Shown here one piece after another: positions 14,701 through 26,300 of a stretch of 64,000 nucleotides of DNA. The notes under the pieces were generated by a model. It was not told the DNA's origin. It ran no database searches and saw nothing but the letters and a program-made list of their open reading frames with translations. This stretch comes from Trissonchulus latispiculum (Eukaryota; Nematoda; Enoplea; Enoplida; Ironidae), in assembly GCA_030248195.1 (NCBI GenBank), contig JASAND010030469.1, positions 1 through 64,000 on the forward strand. Direction: 5' to 3'. Numbering within the stretch: the stretch's first letter is position 1; the number at the start of each line of letters is the position of its first letter. Both the position numbers and the translations under genes were made by a program.

Positions 14701-16606
14701 CTTCACTGCATAGAGTGTTAGGCTTGTCATACTCTTATCATTATGTACCCTTGGTAAAACCTAGAGTACAATATGTAAGATATGTAGCAAGCATCACGCT
14801 GTCCCAGCTCGTGGTTGGACATTCTTTGGACGCTAATGATTGTGCTGACCCACGAGTGTGATGTGCACGCACGTGACTCGTGACTCTCTGGCCTTCACAA
14901 AAGTTATGACCAGTACATTTCTATATGACAAACGTTTTCAACACATTTACGTGCTGCAGCTGATAAACATGACTATATTAGTCTATTATTAGGAACGCAG
15001 CATAAAATGCATGTTTTAGGTGGAGCAACACAAACTTCAGTAGAGGAATGTCATCCTTAGAATGGTTCGGGGCCGGGGGCCGCGGGCTGGCTACATTCTT
15101 TGTTAGCTAACGGCCGACCCCCTCCCCTCCGGAAATTATGTACCAAGGAAAGCAATGTTAAAAAATTGCCGTGAAACTTCAGAAAGTGCACCTTTAGGTC
15201 ATGCCATGCCCGTTAGCTAACAAAGCATGTAACCACGAGCTGATCAGAGACTTGAAAACTATATTTGACTTACGTAATCTGTCTTGATTATACATCCACC
15301 TCGTGTCTCAACATAAGGATTCAATCAGAGTTCAATATTTACAAACATTTCTTACTTCAGCTTTACATATTTCATTGGCATATTTCATATTTTCGTATTT
15401 ATTTCATGGGTAAGTACTACATGTTACGAATAATATATAGCTATTACTGGTATTAGTTAATTTACTACTTGGTTAACTAAGTTCAAAAGACACTGTGCTG
15501 TTTTAGAAGCTTGGCAAAATTCAAATCGGATGCTGCATGGAAAAGGATGCTAAAAGGTTAACTGTGAATATCATAAAAGCAACAGATCTCCCCAAGTATG
15601 GAATTACTGGCCCTCCAGGTAAACAATACCAACTCTTTGTATATTTATATTTAATTATGTACCTAACGTATACTATATACATCATATCTTTGACCTATTT
15701 TTATTAACATCAAGAGTATTTACATAATGATAAGAGCACGCAACTAGGCAAGCTCTCTGTGCTATCAGAGCAAAAACAATGCCATGGTCAAAGGCTGCCC
15801 CCCTCCCTCAAATCAGACCATCGCTTCAAACAAATTCGCGCACTACTTGTGTTTTACACAAAATTTGCGCACGCAAAGCTTGTGTTCCGAGCTGTAGCAC
15901 ACAAACATAGAACAAGTGAAAATCGTACCCCCGTTTCAACTAGGTACTGATTTGTGGAGGGTCGCTAGGTTCTAATTCTCGGAGGAGCCAGCCGTTAGCG
16001 ATCAGAGCACAGTTTTTGCTCTGATAACAGAGAGTGAGCCTAGTAGCATACTCTTATCTTATCTTGATTACATTGGTATCTATCGTTTATATTTCTTCCT
16101 GATATATTATATTTAGTATTTCTAAACTAATTTTGTTTTGCCAGCTGCTGGAAAACGACGCCTAACATCTTAAAATTCATAGATTTTCGACCATGCCGAT
16201 TACAGGTTGGATTGAATTTAGGAAATAATTCAAATGCAAATAAAGTTGTACGTCAAAGCTACGTCATGTTACGTCTGTTTCAGACCCCTGTGTCAAAGTG
16301 ATACTTGATCAAGATGGTGTGATACAGCAAAAACAGACTCGAGTTCTCAAAGGTTCGAGAAATGCTGTTTTCAAAGAAGCAATAATGTTTCTTGTTGTCA
16401 CTACTCCTCACGTTCTGGAGAAAACGTCCCTTATCCTATCAGTACGCGATATGTCGCGCTCAGCAGCAGTAGTCGGTGAGGCCTACCTTGGAACTCTGGC
16501 AAAGGATAAATCAGAGCTCGACCAATGGCGCCACGTTTTGACGTCCTTTGGTAAAGACGTAAAGGCAACACATCAGCTCAAATTATCCGATCCAACTAAA
16601 GTATAA
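8760..16606 (+). CDS. Tandem-C2 (synaptotagmin/RIM-like) protein, 3' three exons
   Basis: The exons are 8760-11049, 15507-15618 and 16284-16606. All have AG acceptors and GT donors, and the phases join to 907 codons ending in TAA. The 5' end is missing: exon one opens with a TTTCAG acceptor inside a codon. The first 600 or so residues are polar, Ser/Pro/Arg-rich and probably disordered. A C2 domain follows (GCIRFSIQYFPLRKRLRVW onward), then a second C2 domain across exons two and three (LTVNIIKATDLPKYGI, DPCVKVILDQDG) ending with a WHxL-like segment (QWRHVL). C2 domains bind phospholipid, often with calcium, and tandem C2 proteins act in vesicle traffic. The first C2 lacks most of the expected loop aspartates, so calcium binding there is doubtful. 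It could be synaptotagmin-like, rabphilin/RIM-like or a Syt14/16/TC2N relative; the missing N-terminus would decide. AATAAA follows at 16640. Confidence 0.85.
12204..12274 (-). repeat. tRNA-Cys-like sequence (GCA anticodon position)
   Basis: On the minus strand GGCTCCG pairs with CGGAGTC (one G-T pair) as a 7-bp acceptor stem. The D-arm GTGT/GCAC pairs, and the anticodon loop CTGCAGT places GCA (cysteine) at 12240-12242. GGTTCGATTTCC matches a B box. The anticodon stem has one mismatch and the T stem is poorly paired, so this is more likely a tRNA pseudogene or SINE head than a working tRNA. Confidence 0.5.
12366..12741. mobile_element. GC-rich repeat, possible hAT-like MITE
   Basis: The ends AGAGATGAGCAT and ATGCTTATCTCT are inverted copies with one difference. 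The interior carries several GCGGGCCGGGCCG blocks in an AT-rich setting. No ORF and no clear target-site duplication were found. GC-rich scraps of similar composition occur near 17600-17700 and 18175-18240. Confidence 0.4.
13931..14327. mobile_element. MITE, CAAGAGT family, copy with TTATAAG TSD
   Basis: CAAGAGTACATAATGATAAG at the left is matched by its complement at the right end. Inside, GCTATGCGCGCTATCGGCTG and its inverted copy near 14245 make the whole element an imperfect hairpin. It is flanked by TTATAAG at 13924-13930 and 14328-14334, a 7-bp TSD. It is non-coding. Confidence 0.85.
14341..14753. mobile_element. MITE, CAAGAGT family, copy with GTAAAAC TSD
   Basis: A second, closely similar copy in direct tandem with the one at 13931. 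It is flanked by GTAAAAC at 14334-14340 and 14754-14760. Its left TSD shares one base with the right TSD of the first copy, so one element landed beside the other. Related decayed sequence continues to about 15250, with inverted TTAGCTAACGGCC / GTTAGCTAA motifs. Confidence 0.85.
15711..16066. mobile_element. MITE, CAAGAGT family, in intron 2 of the C2 gene
   Basis: It begins CAAGAGTATTTACATAATGA and ends with the complement (ATCTTG). The inner inverted repeat TGCTATCAGAGCAAAAAC / TTTTTGCTCTGATAACA is clear. The flanks TTAACAT and ATTACAT match at only 5 of 7 positions, so the TSD has decayed. It lies between the two exons of the second C2 domain (intron 15619-16283). Confidence 0.7.
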
Positions 16607-16639
16607 AATTGCGATCAATGAGTTTGTGCTTTGGTTGTA

Positions 16640-16645
16640 AATAAA
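16640..16645 (+). terminator. Poly(A) signal of the C2 gene
   Basis: AATAAA lies 34 bases after the TAA stop of the C2 gene, a plausible cleavage signal for a short 3' UTR. Confidence 0.6.
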
Positions 16646-19189
16646 ATTATACATCAAATATACAATAGATGTGTCTTTGCTTTGTGAGGCAAAGCCATAC
16701 CGCGTTGCCTTCAAGCCCACTGTACCTAGGTTTAGCGCCAAATCAAATCCTTCTAACTGCAGGAGGGTTTTGATCCGGAAGATCAAAGGGTGGTGCCAGA
16801 CCAGCTGGACGGCCATGAATAGCCGCTTGAGATATCTTAGAATACCCTGGACTTTCAATATTGAAGCAATATTTAATATGGAAATTCAACCCGCATGGAC
16901 TCTAAGCGAGAAACCGTCTCAACTAAACTATTTACACTTGGAAGACATCTTAAAACAGACACATTTGAGTCTTAAATTAGCTTCAAAACATTTCAGCTGC
17001 TTTTATTACTCTAGCAGCGAAACCGTCCACATATAGGAGATGTTCTAGCCATTTTATAGGTATCACTCTTTACTCGAGTGTTACTCGGATTCTGGGTCTG
17101 GTCGGGGTTGTAGATTGTATTCCGAGTCCGCGCATTGAGACCCTAAGTAATTCCTTCGAAATCTCTAATCGAAATGAACACGGTGTTCGTCGTCCAATAG
17201 AAGATTTTAAAGAAAGCAACTGGAAAAGCAAGCTACACTGTTTTCAGCGCTTTCATTCTGGAATTCTTGTTAAGCAAAATAAAAGTGCAAAACTTTCCTC
17301 GATTACTGTCACAAAATGTGTAGTGTAAGTACCTAAGCTTAAATTGTATCTAGACAAAGTTGGACTTTGGAGTGCTCCTATAACAAAAGTTTCTCATAGT
17401 TATGGGTTAGATAAACTGTATGGATTTACGTGAACTAAATTACCATAGGAAAGAGTAATGAATTTAAACAATATTGAAAATTGAAAAAATCAGCATTCAA
17501 AAAACAGAGAAGCCACATAAATGGAACATTTTTCAAAGAAATAACGGTACATACACACATATGTACATGGCCAACACGAAACCAACGACCAACCATTAGT
17601 GTGCTGGCCGGTACGGCCAATAGCCGGCCCGGCCAAGCCATTGGCAGTGGCCGACATTTTCCGGTCCAATTTGCTTGGTCGGGCGCCCGGCCAATGGCCG
17701 AATAGAACAGATGGAAAAATTAACAGTGTCACCAACGGAAAGTATTTATTGTAGCTCATGAAATTATTTAAATACCCATCCCGTTAAGTTATATTTTTGC
17801 CTAATCGAGCAGTTATGCAAATTCGTGCGATCGTTGAGTGGAGTAGTTTATTAAATTTGTTCCGATGTCTTTAATCTAATCTTTAACTAATTGTATAGAT
17901 TTCTATATTACGTATATTTAAATCTAGGCAGAAGCTTCTAATAAACACCATTGAAGTTGTTACCGATGAAAACTGAAAAATTAATCTACTCATTTTTGAT
18001 CAAGTTTCTTGAAACTGGCTCAAATCTATCTGTTTCTTATGTTGGTCATGTTTTGTGGAAAAATTTTGCTTCCATTATTCGGATACTGGCAAAACGGTAT
18101 ACTATAGATGCAAAAGCAGTTATTCTTACTTAGAGATTTTTTGGGAGCATAAACTTCAAAGACTCAAATAGACCTTGGCTGACCGGGCCGGTCAGCCGTT
18201 AGCTGTCCAGTCAATGGCGAGCTGCTAACCCTAGCGATTGGAAGCGCGCCAGAGGACGAGACATTGACACATGGGCTCGAATCACTCAGAAAGGTATGGA
18301 TCCGGCATTTAGAGAGAATTTTAGAAACGCTGGAAAGCCAAACCTTTTCACGAGTTGTTAGAACATGCTGTAAATCGCGTTCGTTGGAACCCCAGTGACC
18401 ATAGTAATGGCATCCCACAAAAAACATGCGCGAGCTTGCGGGTAAACCTAATTTCCAGTAATTGAGGGTACTCGCGTTCGCGACCCGCTTACATCTTGGG
18501 ATGTGCCGGCGGACGTAGACAAGACATGCGTGGACAAACGTTGACGTTGAATTTCTACTTTTCTACTACCATTTTCTATTTCTTAATCTCTCTTAACGGG
18601 TTTCGTGACTTAATGTGCTTTAAAATGCTTGTTGGAACGGCAACATGACCAAAGGCAAAGCATATTTAAAGGACCTTCACAAAGCGTAACAGTACTAATA
18701 ACGTGAACTCGGCTTTACGATTTGACGAGTTTACAAAGACATGAATGATTTTATTTACAAAAAACAAGGCCCATATCAAGATAAAGGTTAGAACGCCCAG
18801 AACCCCCATCAGAAAAAAAGGAGGTTCTCAAGTTTTTTCATGCGTTTGTATCCAGCACTCGATGACTATGCTACGAGACTACGTTGCGGATCTATTCTAT
18901 CTGAAATTTTACGTCACGATATGTTTATATTGTGTTTATTTGTATCTCAGTCATCAAATATGTGGCATATAACTGGGGTGTACTTGGGGGGGGTCCTCCT
19001 GGCTTCTCTCACAAATTGACTGAAAAATTTGAAAAGTTTTTGGAAATAACATTCAATGTTTACAATATGGGTGTCAATCGGATGCTGACAACAAGATGAA
19101 CAAGATCGCAATAGATATACGTTCAGGCAACGAACCCACTTTTCAAAATCCCCGCATTCCCTGACCCTCAGAACCTCCAGCAAACACTT

Positions 19190-19470
19190 AAAACTAGATA
19201 GTGGAGGATCAAATCTACTGAAAAAATTTTAGAACCCCAGAACCCCAACTCCCAAGAACCCCCATCAAAAATTTGAAAATAAATATGTAGTTACGGATCA
19301 AATCTCATCAAAAAGTTAAGAACCCCCAGAACCCCCATCAAAAAATGAAACTACACATAGTTATAGATCTAATCTCTGCAAAAAATTAAGAACCCCAGAA
19401 CCCCAAGAACCTCCATGAAAATAAAAGCTCCAAGAAAAACAATTAGTAGATCAGAACGCATCAAAAAGTG
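19190..19470. repeat. Tandem repeat, about 70-bp unit, AGAACCCC(C)A motif
   Basis: AATTAAGAACCCCAGAACCC followed by CATCAAAAA and a GATCAAATCTC-like stretch recurs about four times with drift. A further related block lies near 18795-18830 (AGAACGCCCAGAACCCCC). Confidence 0.7.
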
Positions 19471-20069
19471 ACTTTTATCTTGACATGGGCCAAAAACAAC
19501 AAGCTTTATTTCAAATAACATTTTGCAATTTGTATAAACGAGTAAAGTACGCAAGAGCTAATGTATTTGTATACATACTCTTATTTTTATACCGCCGGAG
19601 GCGGTATACTTGTAATGGGTTGACCCATCTGAATTCCTATGTTTTGCATGTAAATTGCTTGGCGCGGAGGATTTCCGTCCTATCTTCAACACATGTCCCT
19701 GTTACGCAGGTTTTTTTGCCCAACAAATTTTCTACGATTTTGCAATTTTTAGAGCGTCATTACAGTCAATTTAGTTCATTTTCAACGCCCTGTAAATTGT
19801 CTTGCAGACGATCACTCTCTGCCTTTTCTCATATTACCGAAACTCGGGCGTTATTTGCCTGTCACTTGATTGGCAGAGGTTTAACAGATCAATAAATAGC
19901 TAGAACGGATGGTACAATTTTCGTGTCAAAGACTGATTTTGCGCTTGCACTGTATTTATTTCATTAGTGTTTGCTTTGCTTCAGAATTTAAATAAAATAA
20001 ATTGTTTAAAATAAATATAGATAAATGATAACTTTCACTCTCGCGGTTTACTCGATAAATTCGCTATAG

Positions 20070-20130
20070 TCAGAGTAGTGTAGTGGCTAGGGTGTCCGCT
20101 TGAAGCTGTTGCGGACACAGATCAAATCCT
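20070..20130 (+). repeat. Pol III-type SINE or tRNA-like sequence
   Basis: TAGTGTAGTGG (20076-20086) fits the A box and GATCAAATCC (20120-20129) fits the B box, at tRNA-like spacing. Between them an 8-bp perfect stem GTGTCCGC/GCGGACAC replaces the normal anticodon arm. This is probably the head of a tRNA-derived SINE, not a tRNA gene. Confidence 0.55.
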
Positions 20131-20347
20131 TCTTCCTGTATAATTTTAGTTTCACAATTGGCAGTGGCAAATGGCAATAAAATACTCCCGTTCTTTTGTC
20201 TCAGAAACGTCAAATGTCGGGAGTTGAAATTAGTCAAAAGCTAACGTCACCGTACACTAGAACAGTATGATGAAAACAAACAAAACGATGAACACATAAA
20301 TTCCAAACTCTAAGGCGGTATCACCCCCCTTTTAAGGGGTAACTTGT

Positions 20348-23300
20348 TTATGATTTATTTGAAGTTAAAGAAGGAAAACGACTCCTGAGAGAGTTAATAT
20401 TCATTCCCTGAAAGTTCACATTCTGTTCAATAAAATATGCCAGTTTCAGCAAAGCGGCTTCTTCAAATCGATCACTCATCAACTGCACACCAACAGGAAG
20501 GCCCCGAGAAGAGAGCTGAATAGGAATAGAGATTGCTGGAATTCCTAAAAAATAAATTTGTTTTTATATTTTCAATGACAATCTGAATGACCGTAGTGAA
20601 AACAAATATGAAACTAACTGTGGACTGCACCAATAAAGTTTAAGAATAGCAACGGAATAACAGAAAGTTAGCTACTGAATTTCCAATCAAAAATCGGGCC
20701 TAGCCTTCTGCTATTCTTAAGGTGCTGGTATCGCTTTGTGTAAATTCGACCCTACAAGCTTCAATTCTTCGTGAAAGTGGATGAAACTTTCGAAATACAT
20801 TATTTTCGTGCTCTTTAACATTCTGGGACCAGTCCCGGATTTTTAGGTGCAAAGATAAGAAAGTTTTGGTTTTCGCCCTTATTCTCTCAGTACATAGTCG
20901 CTACACCGGATTAGTTGTAATGGCGGGAAAGAGGGCACCAAAATAAACATTTTTGCTTTTACAACTTTTGAGCTACCTCTAGTGGTTAAGGTAGTACAAG
21001 CCAAAAACTACTTTTGGGGTCAAAAAATGGCCATTTTTGAAGAAATCGGTTTTTTCAAAATTACTGCCAAATCTTACAGACAATTTTAGCTGATTTATAC
21101 TCAATCAATACACCGTCCAATTGCGCATTATATCAATACCTATTCCCTGGAGTTCGTTGCTTTAAGCTGGAGAATTCGCCGAAAAACCATTTTGGCAAAA
21201 TTGCGATTATTTTGTTTTGAACATTGATTTCTCAAAAACTACCCAATGGATTCGCGTGATTATTGGCTGAATGAAAATTCGCCCTATTGCGGAGGGACAT
21301 TTTTCTTGGTTTGAGCTGAAACAGCTCCAGTTGTGAGAAAACTGAATAGAAAGTTGCGAAATTTCGTGTCATCGCGCATTTGCCGAATTTTCTGGAGTAT
21401 TGAGACTTGCTGAGCCAAATCCAAAAAAATGTCCCTCGGCCCATATGTCCTTCATGTCATGGCACCAGAAGAAATTTTGGCTGATTCTACAGTTTTGAGA
21501 AATCGATGTTCAAAAATTTTTGGTCTATATTCAGTCTGTCAGATGTCAGCATGTCGGCAATTTTTTGCTAGTGTTTTGCCAATTTTGCTAGTTTCTTAAG
21601 CTCATGTTAATGTACAGATTATAAGCTTTAAAACGATGTATAAAGCTATTTCCAACTCCCAAAATTGCGAAAGTTATAGCGTTTCGAAAAGTCACGACAA
21701 AAGCACTGCACAAAAGGATACCAGCACCTTAAGCTTTTTGGTGCAATCCAGGGTAAATTTACAAAGGAATAAGGGAGTAAGACGGTCAATTTATTTAAAG
21801 ATTAAATCTGAATTAAAAAAGGGTGTTATCAAAATATGACTTCGAAATCAAGGAGTAGCAAAGTTATTCAGGTTTGAAAAATCTACTACAACAATTTTGA
21901 ATCAAAAACGCTTATGCTCAACAAAATTGTACTAGCTCCTGGTAGGAATGGAGTGATCTCTAGCGTTAGACCAATGTAACTACCCGAGCCAGCCACTGTT
22001 CAAAGAAAATATTATTTGAAAAATAGTACTCCACAAAAAACTTCCGTCGGGCAAATGTCCATTGGGGAAATCTGCACGTCGTGGAGCAGTTCGTCCGGAT
22101 GCCCGTCAGCTTGAAACGACATGGAAGAGCTAACGACCAGTTGTAGCAAACCTTGCTAGCATCTGCCAACCAAAAGTTTCATTTTAGCAATTTAAAATAT
22201 TAAAAACATAAAAACAATCTCTCAAAATCATTATCTGAAACGGAAAAAATTTTAATTCAGCTCCAACCTGCCATGTTGGCGGGTTGAGTGAAATAGTCGT
22301 CCTGTCGTTCACGTTCATAGCCCTTGTCATTCTGGATAAAGTCGGAGTAGAGAGGTGCATCAGATAGAGTAACAGGAGTCAACAAAGCATCCAATCCCAT
22401 CTCACTAAAAGCACGGCGAAAGTCGTCCGCAATCAGACGCCTGATACGGCATGCCTGAAGGAAATAGTCGTCGTAGTTTCTGAAAAATGTGATAACAGAT
22501 TAATCAAGCAAAAGAAATCTCTATGCATCCCTCTGTTCCTGATACCAACCAAATAATGACTAATCCTCATGTGAGAAGCTATGGAAACGCCACGCCTTAA
22601 AATCAATGACAGCCAATCAATAGCTGAGCTGGTTAGTCCATCAGGATCGACACATTGTCTCGCTGGTTTTTCTCCTGGGGCCAGTATCATAAAACTTTGT
22701 CGAGTCGTCGAGTAAAGTAGCTGATTTACGCTGGAAATCTCGGTGACTTGTGATCCTGAAACGCGAGTACTGTCGAAAAATAGCCGCTAGTTTTCGAGTA
22801 GAGTTCTCTAGTCAAATTTGACTTTTCTTTCTGACGAGAACTTTTCAATGTAAAAAATTTTACTCGACAAATTTTTAGAAAAGTTTAAAAGCTTAATATT
22901 TCTACCGTGGAATTATTTTACATTGTCCTACTAATTACACCGACCAGAAATTAAACTTCATCATCATCATATCTGGGGCCAATCGGTGAGACCATATAGC
23001 CGGGCTAAAGGCGCCCGGTACCCCGGAGGAAGTCCAACACCCCGGGAGGGTCATACCACAGGACGGCCAGGCCTTGGGAGCAGTCGAGGTGGGTACGCCG
23101 GGTTATTGATTTCCTGCGGCAGCTCAAGATCAAGTGCTCGAGCGTTTCTTCCTGTAGGCAGTCAGGGCAAAGGGGGGAGGGACAGCCAGCTGGATCAATA
23201 GTATGCCTGTATTGGGCTAGGAGGAGGGATTTACCAGTTCGCAGCTGTGAGAGTAGAGTTCGGTGGGCCTTGGGGATTTCGCGGTTACTTGGGACCGGCC

Positions 23301-26300
23301 CGCGGTCCCCAAATAATGTCCTGGATCTGTCGTGGCTCAGTCCAGTATCTCACGCTGACGTCGTTTCCCCTCCTCAGGACAGCAGTAGCTGTTGGGAGAT
23401 CGATTGGGACCAGGTCCTGCGCCATTCCGCTACCATTTCTGGCCAGCCTGTCGGCTTTCTCGTTACCTCTCACGCCGCAGTGGCTAGGGACCCACATTAT
23501 CTGGACCTGTATCTCAGCCTGAGCGAACAGCTCCAGCTGCTGCCAAAGTCTCTGCTCCAGGTCAGTGGCTGGGAGGCGAAGTCCATTGGAGAGGCGTTCA
23601 ACTAGGGACAGCGAGTCAGTGTAGATCCTGATCAGACTGCAGTCAGCAGTGATGTAGTTCCGTTGGAGCCATCTGAGCCCTTGGTGGACGGCGTTTACCT
23701 CCGCCCTGTAGCTGGAGCACACTTTTCCAGCTGCAAAAGCCAGATGGTTCCGCCTGCCTCTTCGGTTGTCGACGATGAGTACCCCGCTTCCGCCTTTGCT
23801 AGTTCCAGACTCCGCTGAACCGTCCGTCCAGATGTCCAGATCGGCTCTGGGCAGCCTGGAGATAGCTTCTGTGCACATGTTTCTTCTTGTATCCGGCGGC
23901 AGTGATTTCTGGCAGTTCTTCGCTAACGTGGTGTCTGTCTCCACCACCGGTCTGAGTTCCCAAGGGGGAGTTGGCGGTAGCAGGCAGAGAGGCTCTCGGA
24001 CGCAGGTTTCATTGACGGTTTTACTGACTTCGGTTCTCCAGTTTGGTTGGCTTTTGAGGGTTCTAAGTCGGACCCCCGGCTGTTCAGCTACAGCACAGTA
24101 CCTCAGTTTGCTGTGCGGCAGTCGTAGGCTTTTTGCGTAAGCCTTGGCGGATAGGAACTGGACACGGGATTTCAGCGGCATTACTCCAGCTTCCATCTGG
24201 AGTGCCTCCACAGGAGATGAGTTGTAGCAGCCAGTTATGATCCTGCAAGCCCGATTTTGGACTTTCTCTGCCGTGTACAGGTGGGTTGGAGCTGAGATGG
24301 GCCCCCAGACACCAGCACAGTATTCCAGTGCAGATCTGATGAAAGTGATGTAGACTGACCTGAGGTCTTCCTTGGAAAGGCCCCAGTTCTTCCCAGCCAG
24401 AGCAGACAGGATCTTGGTTCTAGCCATTGATTTTGACTTCAGTTGCGCGGCATGGGGTCCAAAGTTGAGCAGCCGATCGAATGTGACTCCCAGGAAGGTG
24501 ACAGAGTTCTTGCAAGGGATCGGGTCATTGCCATATCGCAGATTCAGCTTCCGGTTGGCTTCGGCGTTGTGGGTGGTGAAGATCATGCTCTCACATTTGC
24601 CTACGTTCACGTTGATGTGCCATTTCTGGGACCACTGGAGAAGTGAGTTGAGAAGTGAGTTGAGAGCTGACTGTAGATTGGACTCGGCAGTTGCTGTGCT
24701 GGTGTCCTGCGCTCACAGGGCCAAGTCATCAGCAAACAGGGAGGCTTGTATTCCATTGGGCATGCCTTCCAGAATATCGTTGATGAAGATTAGGAAGAGC
24801 AGTGGGGACAGACAGCTTCCTTGGGGCACCCCCAGCTGAAGCGGTTTCAGCTTGCTTTTGGAGGAGTTGATCTTAACACAAGCCCTCCGGTCTGCCAAGA
24901 ACTGCCTCAGCCAACGGACGGTACAGATTGGGGTTCTTTCTCAGGAGGCCCGGTTTCCAGACGGTATCGAATGCGCGGGAAAAGTCAATTAGCACCAGTG
25001 CAGTTCGCTTTGCTTTCCTAGGGATGGAGAATCCATCAACTATGGATTGGGACAGGCGGAGCACCTGATCTTCAGTAGACCCACCAGGGCGGAAGCCAGC
25101 TTGTGCAGGAGAAAAATAGCCGGCTTTTTCGAGATAGAATTGCAGGCGCTTCTTGACCATCGTTTCCATGAGTTTGGCGATGGCAGGTGTCAGACTGATG
25201 GGCCGATAGGAGCTGGTCAGCTGTGGGGGTTTCCCCTCTTCAGAATAGGAATGATGGCTGCTTGCTTCCAGGAGCTTGGGATTCCACCGCCGGACCAGGA
25301 GAGATTGAAGAGCTTCAGGAGGGCATACTGACAGGCCGCTGAACAGTTCTTCAGAAGTTCATTGGTGACTCCGTCCATGCCAGGAGCCTTCCTAGTCTTC
25401 AGATTCTTCAGTGCCCCCTGCAGTTCGGCCATCGTGAAGGGACTGCAGATGGATCTGGAGGTGGTATTCGCGCACTCGCAGGTCGCCCGGAGGTGGACCT
25501 TCACGCTGCGCATGGTCCGTGTGGAATCCTTATGCTCGACGTTTCTGCTGACCGAGGCGTATTCGGATATAAAAGCGGTGGCTTTGTCTCTATCGGCGAT
25601 CAGGGTCTTGTCGCCTCTGTTCAGAGCTCCGCCACTGGCAGCTTCAGACTTCCCGTCGATAGCCCGAATTGTGCGCATTACCTTGGAGGGATCTGACCTG
25701 AGGCTGAGACCACTGGCAAATGCCTGCCAGTTCTCCTTCTTCGCCGTTGAGATCATGGTCTTCAATTTCCTGGTCTCGGTTACCCACATCTGTTTGCTGG
25801 TGTCATCCAGGGCGGCGTCTTTCCTCAGATTCCGGCATATTTTGGTTTGCTCTGTTAGTTCCGGTGTCCACCAAGCCTTCGCATTCCGCCTGTGGGACAA
25901 TGGGATAGCGGCCCTGGCAGCAGTTAGGAGAGACGTTGTGATTGCCCTGGACAGGCTGTGAACTGAGCAATCGTCACCTGCTGGCAGGTTCAGGGAGAGC
26001 TGGTCGTCCAGGACATGCCTGAAGCGGCCCCAGTCCGCTTTCCTGTAGTCTGGGCGGTGCGGCGGGGACTGATGGTTGGGACCATTGGTACGGAGGCGGA
26101 GGAGAATGGGCATATGGTCAGAGACAGTGTCAGGCAGCGGATTCCAGTCGTATTTACTTTCCCAGTGTCTGCCCACAACCGAAATGTCCGGGACTGATTT
26201 GGATGTGGCCTTAGTTGATTCGGTAGAATTGGACACAAAAAGGCTGTGCGTCAGTAGCCAGTCTTCAATTTCCTCGCCAATATCGTTTGTTGGTTGGTAG

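Larger units (their letters stand above)
11050..15506 (+). other. Intron 1 of the C2 gene
   Basis: GT at 11050 and TTTTAG ending at 15506 bound an intron of 4.46 kb. It holds a tRNA-like sequence (12204-12274), a GC-rich repeat (12366-12741) and two adjacent MITEs (13931-14753). I see no other coding exon. Short ORFs here are low-complexity or shadows of the MITEs. Confidence 0.7.
16650..20347. other. Intergenic region between the convergent C2 and QRSL1 genes
   Basis: No convincing gene is seen. The region contains GC-rich scraps (17580-17710 and 18165-18240), a tandem repeat at about 19190-19470, a perfect small palindrome TACCGCC-GGA-GGCGGTA near 19590, and a pol III-type sequence at 20070-20130. 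A 92-codon frame near 19617-19895 has no recognisable motif and is probably chance. Confidence 0.5.

Noticed and set aside
19566..19895. 136-codon plus-strand ORF
   Set aside because: No domain, no splice context and no similarity recognised; it crosses a repeat palindrome near 19590.
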